A stretch of 64,000 bases of DNA from Apilactobacillus waqarii (GTDB lineage: Bacteria; Bacillota; Bacilli; Lactobacillales; Lactobacillaceae). A program made the translations under genes and the position numbers. Under the pieces are notes generated by a model. It was not told the DNA's origin. It worked only from the letters and a program-made list of their open reading frames with translations, and ran no database searches. Below are positions 58,149 through 64,000 of the stretch, in pieces; the stretch's first letter is position 1, and every line of letters starts with the position of its first letter. The stretch spans positions 1-64,000 of the forward strand of contig NZ_JAHQYH010000001.1 of NCBI RefSeq assembly GCF_019061205.1, read 5' to 3'.

Positions 58149-58187
58149 AATTGATAGACAAACCTATGATGGGTTGATAAAATACTG

Positions 58188-58193
58188 TATAAT
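58188..58193 (+). promoter_or_regulatory. Possible promoter for dnaG-rpoD
   Basis: Perfect TATAAT at 58188-58193, with no good -35 at 17 bases (TATGAT at 58165-58170). Predicted start near 58200, upstream of the hairpin at 58213. Confidence 0.4.
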
Positions 58194-58212
58194 ATTTATT
58201 CGTATTTTTAAC

Positions 58213-58243
58213 AAAAGTCGCACTAAAAATCGGTGCGACTTTT
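58213..58243 (+). terminator. Hairpin before dnaG (glyS terminator or dnaG attenuator)
   Basis: Perfect 11-base arms AAAAGTCGCAC (58213-58223) and GTGCGACTTTT (58233-58243), nine-base loop. The T tract lies within the stem. Its place between the candidate promoter and dnaG parallels the rimP leader. Confidence 0.75.
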
Positions 58244-58268
58244 ATCAGTGAAAGGAGATATGCTGACA

Positions 58269-60101
58269 ATGATTCCTGAAGAAGTAATTGATCAGATTAG
58301 AAATGAAACCAACATTGCCGATGTTGTTGGTCAATTTGTTTCATTGAAAAAATCTGGTAGTAATCTATTTGGTATATGTCCATTTCATAATGAAAACACT
58401 GCATCATTTTCTGTTAATGAACAAAAACAAATCTTTCACTGCTTCAGTTGTGGAAGAGGTGGAAATGTCTTTAAGTTCATGATGGAATTGGAAAATCTTT
58501 CATATCCGGAAGCGGTAATGAGAGTTGCTGATATGCAAGGAATTGAAATTCCAGACCAATATAGGCATTCCAATAAAGCTAAATCAAACATCAATCCGGT
58601 TGAGAAAAAATTAATCTATATGCATGAGTTAGCCACTGAATTGTACAGTCATATTTTGATGAATACTGAAGTGGGGCAACCAGCATTAGATTACTTGCAC
58701 GAACGAGGATTGACCGATGAGACCATCAAGTTCTACCGTTTGGGATTTGCACCTAAGGAACAAATCTTAAATAAGTTTTTGGAAAACAAGAAAGTTCAAT
58801 ATGATGACATGAGAAAATCTGGTCTATTTATTGAAACTGACGATGGTAAACTTCGTGATCGTTTCTTTGACCGTATCATGTTCCCAATTAAAAACGAGTT
58901 TGGCAATCTGATTGGTTTCTCAGGACGTGTAATGGATAAAAATGCCTCAACGGCAAAATACCTAAACAGTCCTGAAACTGACATTTTCAACAAACGAAAA
59001 GTCTTATTCAACCTATCTGACGCTAAGACAACCATTCAAAAGCAAAAGAATGTTATCTTGTTTGAAGGATTCATGGATGTTATATCTGCTTATCAATCAG
59101 GTGTAACCAACGGAATTGCTTCAATGGGAACTAGTCTTACCACCGAACAAATCGCTACGATTAAACGTTTAACACCAAGCGTTAGTGTTTGTTATGATGG
59201 TGATGCACCGGGACAAAATGCGATTAATCGAGCATTGTCATTACTAGGTAATACAGATTTATCTCTAGGTGTTATTCAAATGCCTGAGGGAATTGATCCC
59301 GATGAATATCGTAAACAATATGGTGAGGAAAAGTTTGCTAGTTATATGCATTCTGCCTATGAATCGCCACTTTCGTTTAAGATGCGATACTTCAAGTTGA
59401 ACCGTAACTTGGATAACGAAACTGACCAGATTAGCTATATTAACGATGTCTTACAGGAAGTTGCTAAGATTTCCGATCCATTGGAAAGAGACATTTATGT
59501 TAACCAATTATCTGATCAATTTAACTTGAACAAGTTAGATTTGACTAATCGAATGAATACCTATATTCAAAAGAATAATGTTAACAAGTCGATTCAAAAA
59601 TCAAGGGATGAACCACAACAAGGTCATCCAGTCATCCAACCAATTGATAACGTCAGATCACACAGCAAGGTTGAATTGGCGGAATTATATCTATTTAATC
59701 GCATTTTGATGTCACGTGAAATGTGGCAACATTTGATGAGTAAAGATGGTTTTTCATTTGTGGATGATGATTTTCAACTTCTATACACATTGGCACAAGG
59801 CTATATGGCAACACATGACGAATATAAATCAGCAGAGTTTCAAGACTTCATTAAAGAAGAAAAGTTACAAAACATGTTGATTAATATCGAAATGTTACCG
59901 TTAAGCGATGCGCCAAATAAAGAAGAGGTTGACGATTATGTTAATATAATAATGAATGAGGCGCCGATCGATGTTCAGCTTAAGAACAAACAGGCTGAAT
60001 TGAATGATGCCAAGAAGCTAGGGGATGTTGATAAGCAAACCGAACTAGCGATGGAAATCATCAAGTTACAAAGACAAAAACAGTTGAACGACAGATCGTA
60101 A
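58269..60101 (+). CDS. dnaG: DNA primase
   Basis: 610 residues from ATG 58269, about 11 bases after AAAGGAG; an ATG at 58260 is too close to it, and earlier in-frame starts run through the hairpin. The CHC2 zinc motif has Cys37, His40, Cys58 and Cys61 (CPFH...CFSC). The TOPRIM catalytic core shows [16 protein letters not shown] and [11 protein letters not shown]; the C-terminal helicase-binding domain follows. It makes RNA primers for lagging-strand synthesis, working with the PolC replicase. Sixteen bases before rpoD, the Gram-positive macromolecular-synthesis operon without rpsU, which here lies 8 kb upstream. Confidence 0.96.
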   Translation: MIPEEVIDQIRNETNIADVVGQFVSLKKSGSNLFGICPFHNENTASFSVNEQKQIFHCFSCGRGGNVFKFMMELENLSYPEAVMRVADMQGIEIPDQYRHSNKAKSNINPVEKKLIYMHELATELYSHILMNTEVGQPALDYLHERGLTDETIKFYRLGFAPKEQILNKFLENKKVQYDDMRKSGLFIETDDGKLRDRFFDRIMFPIKNEFGNLIGFSGRVMDKNASTAKYLNSPETDIFNKRKVLFNLSDAKTTIQKQKNVILFEGFMDVISAYQSGVTNGIASMGTSLTTEQIATIKRLTPSVSVCYDGDAPGQNAINRALSLLGNTDLSLGVIQMPEGIDPDEYRKQYGEEKFASYMHSAYESPLSFKMRYFKLNRNLDNETDQISYINDVLQEVAKISDPLERDIYVNQLSDQFNLNKLDLTNRMNTYIQKNNVNKSIQKSRDEPQQGHPVIQPIDNVRSHSKVELAELYLFNRILMSREMWQHLMSKDGFSFVDDDFQLLYTLAQGYMATHDEYKSAEFQDFIKEEKLQNMLINIEMLPLSDAPNKEEVDDYVNIIMNEAPIDVQLKNKQAELNDAKKLGDVDKQTELAMEIIKLQRQKQLNDRS

Positions 60102-60117
60102 TTTAGGAGGCACTTTA

Positions 60118-61230
60118 ATGGCTGAAAAGAAGTTAAACAAGAAAGAACTAAAAGAATCAACCAACGCTTTAATTAAGAAGCAAAAGAAAGTTGGACACGT
60201 TACTTATGACGATGTTAATGACACAATTGCTGTGCCATTCAAGCTAACTAAGACTGAAATGTATGAATTACTAGAAAAAATCGAAGACGCTGGTATCAGT
60301 GTTGTTGATAAAAATGGTGATCCAGATCCACGTGCCCTAGAAGCAGCTAAGAAGGTTACCCAAGCTGAATTGAAGAACTCAGCTTCAGCTCCTACTGGTG
60401 TTAAAATTAACGACCCAGTTAGAATGTACCTAAAAGAAATTGGACGTGTTCCACTTCTAACTGCTGACCAAGAAGTTGACTTGGCTCTTCGTATCGAAGA
60501 AGGCGATGAAGAAGCTAAACAGGAACTAGCTGAAGCTAACCTTCGTTTGGTTGTTTCAATTGCTAAGCGTTACGTTGGTCGTGGTATGCAATTCTTGGAT
60601 TTAATTCAAGAAGGTAACATGGGTCTAATGAAGGCCGTAGAAAAGTTTGATTACAGAAAAGGTTTCAAGTTCTCAACTTACGCTACTTGGTGGATTAGAC
60701 AAGCTATTACACGTGCGATTGCTGACCAAGCTAGAACCATCAGAATTCCAGTTCACATGGTTGAAACAATCAACAAATTAATCCGTATTCAAAGACAATT
60801 ACTTCAAGATTTAGGTCGTGAACCTACACCTGAAGAAATTGGTGCTGAAATGGATATGCCAACTCAAAAGGTTAGAAGCATTCTAAAGATTTCTCAAGAA
60901 CCAGTTTCTCTAGAAACACCAATTGGTGAAGAAGATGACTCTCACTTAGGTGACTTTATCGAAGACCAAGATGCAACTAGTCCAGCCGACCACGCTGCAT
61001 ACGAATTACTAAAGGAACAACTTGAAGGTGTCTTAGATACTCTAACTGACCGTGAAGAAAACGTACTAAGATTACGTTTCGGTCTAGACGATGGTCGTAC
61101 TAGAACCCTTGAAGAAGTTGGTAAGGTATTTGGTGTTACTCGTGAAAGAATTAGACAAATTGAAGCTAAGGCTTTGAGAAAGTTACGCCACCCATCCAGA
61201 AGTAAACAACTAAAGGATTTCCTTGAATAA
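60118..61230 (+). CDS. rpoD: Primary RNA polymerase sigma factor (sigma A)
   Basis: 370 residues, the usual Firmicutes size without the long non-conserved insert of E. coli sigma 70. Region 1.2 starts at [16 protein letters not shown], region 2 has [17 protein letters not shown] and [17 protein letters not shown] (-10 recognition), region 3 follows, and region 4.2 has [25 protein letters not shown] for -35 recognition (in one helix-turn-helix). The promoters in this window match its expected TTGACA/TATAAT preference. ATG follows TTAGGAGGCAC. Ends the dnaG-rpoD operon at a strong terminator. Confidence 0.98.
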   Translation: MAEKKLNKKELKESTNALIKKQKKVGHVTYDDVNDTIAVPFKLTKTEMYELLEKIEDAGISVVDKNGDPDPRALEAAKKVTQAELKNSASAPTGVKINDPVRMYLKEIGRVPLLTADQEVDLALRIEEGDEEAKQELAEANLRLVVSIAKRYVGRGMQFLDLIQEGNMGLMKAVEKFDYRKGFKFSTYATWWIRQAITRAIADQARTIRIPVHMVETINKLIRIQRQLLQDLGREPTPEEIGAEMDMPTQKVRSILKISQEPVSLETPIGEEDDSHLGDFIEDQDATSPADHAAYELLKEQLEGVLDTLTDREENVLRLRFGLDDGRTRTLEEVGKVFGVTRERIRQIEAKALRKLRHPSRSKQLKDFLE

Positions 61231-61235
61231 TAATT

Positions 61236-61265
61236 AAAACAGATAGCATTTGCTATCTGTTTTTT
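61236..61265 (+). terminator. Terminator after rpoD
   Basis: Perfect 12-base stem AAAACAGATAGC (61236-61247) with GCTATCTGTTTT (61252-61263), ATTT loop, then TT. Confidence 0.93.
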
Positions 61266-61280
61266 ATTTTCTATAGCGGT

Positions 61281-61286
61281 TATAAT
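61281..61286 (+). promoter_or_regulatory. Possible promoter for trmK-nif3-pepT
   Basis: Perfect TATAAT; the -35 position falls in the rpoD terminator (TGTTTT, 61258-61263) and is weak. Confidence 0.5.
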
Positions 61287-61318
61287 ATAAATAATAACAA
61301 AGTAGAAAAGGTGTTTTT

Positions 61319-62014
61319 ATGGACGCAAATAAGTTATCTCAAAGATTGAAAGTAGTTGCAGATTTTGTTCCGCAAAATAGTCGAGTAGCAGACATCGGAT
61401 CAGACCATGCATACTTGCCAGTTTATTTGATGAAACAAAAACAAATTGAATTTGGAATTGCTAGTGAGGTTGCTAAGGGACCCCTAGACAACGCAATTCA
61501 AGAAATTAAAGCTGAAGGTCTAAGTGATCGAATCGACACTAGATTAGCTGATGGATTATTATCAGTACAACCAGAGGACAAAATTGATTGTGTTACCATT
61601 GCTGGAATGGGTGGAACTTTAATCAAGAATATCCTAGAGAACGGTAAGTCACACTTATCAGGCGACGAATTATTGATACTTCAACCAAACGTTGGAGAAG
61701 ATCGATTAAGAACTTGGCTAACGAATAACCAATATGAAATTAGTGATGAAACCATCTTAAGAGAAGATGGTCATACCTATGAAATTATCGTTGCGAAAAA
61801 GACTGACAAATCATTTGAATACACAGAACAAGAAATTAAGTTTGGTCCATTTTTACTAAAACAACACTCAGATGTTTTCGTTGAAAAGTGGGAAAACGAA
61901 ATTGAAAGAATTGAAATGGTAATTGACCAAATGAACTTGGCTAAGCATGACAAACCAGTTGATAAGATTAATTCAATGAAGAAAGAAATTGAGGAAATTA
62001 AAGAGGTGTTATAA
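61319..62014 (+). CDS. trmK: tRNA (adenine(22)-N1)-methyltransferase TrmK
   Basis: 231 residues. SAM-binding motif I VADIGSDHAYLPVYL (about 23-37), CVTIAGMGGTLI (about 91-102) and LQPNVGEDRLRTWL (about 121-134) are TrmK hallmarks; a C-terminal coiled-coil segment follows. It methylates A22 of tRNAs in Gram-positives. ATG follows AAAAGGTG. It abuts the Nif3-family gene, with no bases between stop and start, a pairing found throughout Firmicutes. Confidence 0.95.
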   Translation: MDANKLSQRLKVVADFVPQNSRVADIGSDHAYLPVYLMKQKQIEFGIASEVAKGPLDNAIQEIKAEGLSDRIDTRLADGLLSVQPEDKIDCVTIAGMGGTLIKNILENGKSHLSGDELLILQPNVGEDRLRTWLTNNQYEISDETILREDGHTYEIIVAKKTDKSFEYTEQEIKFGPFLLKQHSDVFVEKWENEIERIEMVIDQMNLAKHDKPVDKINSMKKEIEEIKEVL

Positions 62015-62818
62015 ATGAAAGCATTCGACTTAATTAACCAGTTTGAAAAATTTGCACCAAAGGAGATTGCGGTTGAACACGACCCAATCGGTTTGCAAAT
62101 CGGATCGATTAATCAAGAAATTCATAAGGTATTAGTAACCTTAGACGTTAGACCAGAAGTGGTTGAAGAAGCGATTGAAAACGACTGTGATATGATTTTT
62201 TCTCATCATCCAGCGATGTTTAGACCCGTTAAGAACATGGATTTAGATGTCCCACAAAACAAGATGTATGCCGATATCATTAAGCACAACATCGTTGTTT
62301 ATTCTGCCCACACCAATTTAGATAATGCCGATGGCGGTATGAACGATTGGTTAGCTGAAGCAATGGACTTAAGAAACGTGGAAGGACTAGTAAGTCAAGG
62401 AGACTATAAGGGCGTTGAATACTTCATGGGTCGCATTGGTGAACTAAAGGAAACCACAACAGTCGAACAATTTGCGCATAATTGTAAGGAATACTTTAAC
62501 GTTTCCGGCCTTCGATTAATTAGTCATGAATTGAATAAACCAGTTAAAAAAGTCGCGGTTTTAGGTGGCGATGGTGGTAAGTTCTATAATATTGCTAAGG
62601 ATAAAGGTGCAGACGTTTATGTTACCGGGGATGTTTATTATCATGTCGGTCATGATATGATTGCTGACCATATGTCAGTTGTCGATCCTGGCCACCATAT
62701 TGAAAGTATTTGTAAGCCATATTTGGCAGAAATGTTCAAAGAGTGGGCAAAAGATTATGATTGGCCAATAGATGTGATAGAATCTTCTATAAACACTGAT
62801 CCATATCAATTTATTTAG
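62015..62818 (+). CDS. Nif3-like dinuclear metal protein (YqfO family, GTP cyclohydrolase 1 type 2 homologue)
   Basis: 267 residues. Metal-site motifs are VEHDPIGLQIGS, FSHHPAMFRP (two His ligands), YSAHTNLDNADGGMNDW (His and Asp) and, near the C-terminus, VTGDVYYHVGHDM and VDPGHHIES. This is the short form without the central PII-like insertion of some homologues. Biochemical function is uncertain; the GTP cyclohydrolase name comes from one reported homologue. ATG begins at the base after the trmK stop with GAGGTG inside trmK. Pairing with trmK is conserved, suggesting a link with tRNA modification or cofactor chemistry. Confidence 0.92.
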   Translation: MKAFDLINQFEKFAPKEIAVEHDPIGLQIGSINQEIHKVLVTLDVRPEVVEEAIENDCDMIFSHHPAMFRPVKNMDLDVPQNKMYADIIKHNIVVYSAHTNLDNADGGMNDWLAEAMDLRNVEGLVSQGDYKGVEYFMGRIGELKETTTVEQFAHNCKEYFNVSGLRLISHELNKPVKKVAVLGGDGGKFYNIAKDKGADVYVTGDVYYHVGHDMIADHMSVVDPGHHIESICKPYLAEMFKEWAKDYDWPIDVIESSINTDPYQFI

Positions 62819-62829
62819 GGGGAAACACC

Positions 62830-64000
62830 ATGAGTAAGTATGAAGACTTAGTACCTCGTTTTTTGAGATACGTTAAGATTAACACGCGTTCTGATGAAAG
62901 CAGCACTGCTATTCCATCAGCAAACCGTGAAACAGTATTTTTGAACCAATTAAAGGAAGAACTAAAAGAAATTGGATTATCTAACGTAAGAACAAATGAA
63001 GAAAGTGCATATGTATTTGCGACTCTACCTTCAAACATCGACAAAGATGTGAAGAAAATTGGTTTCATTTCACATATTGATACTGCTGATTTTAATTCAG
63101 AAAATGTGAACCCACAATTTGTAGAAAACTATGATGGAAAATCAAACATCAAATTAGGTGACGGTGAATACAACTTAGATCCAAACGTATTTGAAAGTCT
63201 ACATAAGTATTCTGGTGATACTCTTATCACAACTGATGGAACCACTTTATTAGGAGCTGACGACAAGTCAGGAGTTTCCGAAATCATTTCATCCATGAAG
63301 TACTTAATTGACCATCCTGAAATTAAGCACGGTGAAATCGAAGTTGGGTTTGGTCCGGACGAAGAAATCGGAACCGGTTCATTGAAGTTTGATGTTGAAG
63401 ATTTTGGTGCTGATATGGCTTACACCGTTGATGGTGGAGCTAAGGGTCAATTACAATATGAAACATTTAACGCTGCTGGTGCAACCGTTGAAATTAAAGG
63501 AACCGATGTCCATCCTGGTGAAGCCAAAGATGTTATGGTCAATGCAGCTCTATTAGCAATGGAATTCAATTCTAAACTACCTGCATACGAAAGACCTGAA
63601 TACACTGATGGTAAGGAAGGATTCTACTTCTTACTTGAAATCAACGGTACTCCAGACAACACTAAGATGTCATACATCATCAGAGATCATGACAGAAATC
63701 GTTTTGAAGAAAGAAAACAATACTTCAAAAAGATTGCTGATGAAATGAACAAACAATTTGACTATGACCGTGTTCATGTTGAAGTTAAAGATCAATACTA
63801 CAACATGGCCGAAGTAATCGAAAAGAACATGGAAGTCGTTGACTTAGCCAAAGAAGCAATGAACAACGTTGATGTTAAACCAGACATTTTCCCAGTTCGT
63901 GGAGGGACTGATGGTTCAACAATCTCATTCAAGGGATTACCAACACCAAACTTGTTTGCCGGTGGTGAAAACATGCACGGTCGTTTTGAATACGTATCTG
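62830..64000 (+). CDS. pepT: Peptidase T (tripeptide aminopeptidase), 5' part
   Basis: The first 390 codons are present; the gene runs off the right edge (PepT is usually about 410 residues). The start MSKYEDLVPRFLRYVKINTRSDE is typical. Metal ligands are visible in GFISHIDTAD (about 78-87), LLGADDKSG (about 137-145, bridging Asp) and GFGPDEEIGTGS (about 175-186, general base Glu). It releases the N-terminal residue from tripeptides in the cytosol, part of the peptide utilisation set of lactic acid bacteria. ATG at 62830 follows TAGGGGGAAAC, 12 bases after the Nif3-family gene, so probably cotranscribed. Confidence 0.95.
   Translation, partial: MSKYEDLVPRFLRYVKINTRSDESSTAIPSANRETVFLNQLKEELKEIGLSNVRTNEESAYVFATLPSNIDKDVKKIGFISHIDTADFNSENVNPQFVENYDGKSNIKLGDGEYNLDPNVFESLHKYSGDTLITTDGTTLLGADDKSGVSEIISSMKYLIDHPEIKHGEIEVGFGPDEEIGTGSLKFDVEDFGADMAYTVDGGAKGQLQYETFNAAGATVEIKGTDVHPGEAKDVMVNAALLAMEFNSKLPAYERPEYTDGKEGFYFLLEINGTPDNTKMSYIIRDHDRNRFEERKQYFKKIADEMNKQFDYDRVHVEVKDQYYNMAEVIEKNMEVVDLAKEAMNNVDVKPDIFPVRGGTDGSTISFKGLPTPNLFAGGENMHGRFEYVS

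Overview
The window is a gene-dense, AT-rich stretch of a lactic acid bacterium chromosome, most probably from the Lactobacillaceae. It carries a PolC-type replicase, HrcA/CIRCE heat-shock control, T-box and PyrR leaders, YlxR/YlxQ in the nusA-infB operon, a D-lactate dehydrogenase tail at the left edge, the two-gene (GlyQ + GlyS) glycyl-tRNA synthetase, and strong AAGGAGG-like ribosome binding sites with frequent TTG starts. A heterofermentative or fructophilic genus (Apilactobacillus/Fructilactobacillus-like) is only a guess. Almost everything is on the + strand; the exceptions are a fructosamine-kinase-like gene and a DUF299 regulatory protein. I see no insertion sequence, prophage, CRISPR array, tRNA or rRNA.

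Layout. 1-0.12 kb: end of a D-2-hydroxyacid dehydrogenase. 0.28-8.5 kb: rpsB, tsf, pyrH, frr, an unrecognised acidic protein, uppS, cdsA, rseP and proS (translation, nucleotide and envelope lipid functions). 8.6-12.9 kb: polC. 13.0-17.8 kb: rimP-nusA-ylxR-ylxQ-infB-rbfA, with a hairpin between promoter and first gene. 17.9-19.8 kb: truB and ribF. 19.8-24.7 kb: CIRCE-hrcA-grpE-dnaK-dnaJ. 24.8-28.1 kb: lepA, then a PyrR-controlled uracil permease. 28.2-33.3 kb: a 1679-residue protein combining a family 2 glycosyltransferase and two teichoic-acid polymerase (TagF-type) modules. 33.3-34.9 kb: a 359-base AT-rich leader with nested hairpins before a membrane protein, then a small basic unknown protein. 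34.9-40.8 kb: prmA, rsmE, rel, dtd, a HAD phosphatase, and the convergent kinase. 40.9-44.3 kb: T-box hisS-aspS. 44.3-48.5 kb: a YitT-type membrane protein and a second teichoic-acid cluster (TagB-like transferase, TagG permease, TagF polymerase) with no TagH ATPase beside it. 48.5-54.9 kb: nfo, the DUF299 gene, rpsU, yqeY, phoH, ybeY, dgkA, era, recO. 54.9-61.2 kb: T-box glyQS and dnaG-rpoD. 61.3-64 kb: trmK, a Nif3-family gene and the start of pepT.

How it fits together. Most genes are housekeeping. The accessory content is envelope-related: three separate polypeptides carry four CDP-glycerol glycerophosphotransferase-type modules, alongside a wall-teichoic-acid exporter subunit. No CDP-glycerol synthetase (tagD) and no exporter ATPase (tagH) lies in the window, so both must come from elsewhere if the pathway works. 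Regulation is mostly by RNA leaders: two T-boxes, one PyrR attenuator, two hairpins between promoters and first genes (rimP and dnaG operons), and an unexplained structured leader at 33.4-33.6 kb. The most interesting points are the trimodular polymerase, the hisS-aspS T-box with overlapping Asp and His codons at the specifier position, and the 33.4 kb leader.
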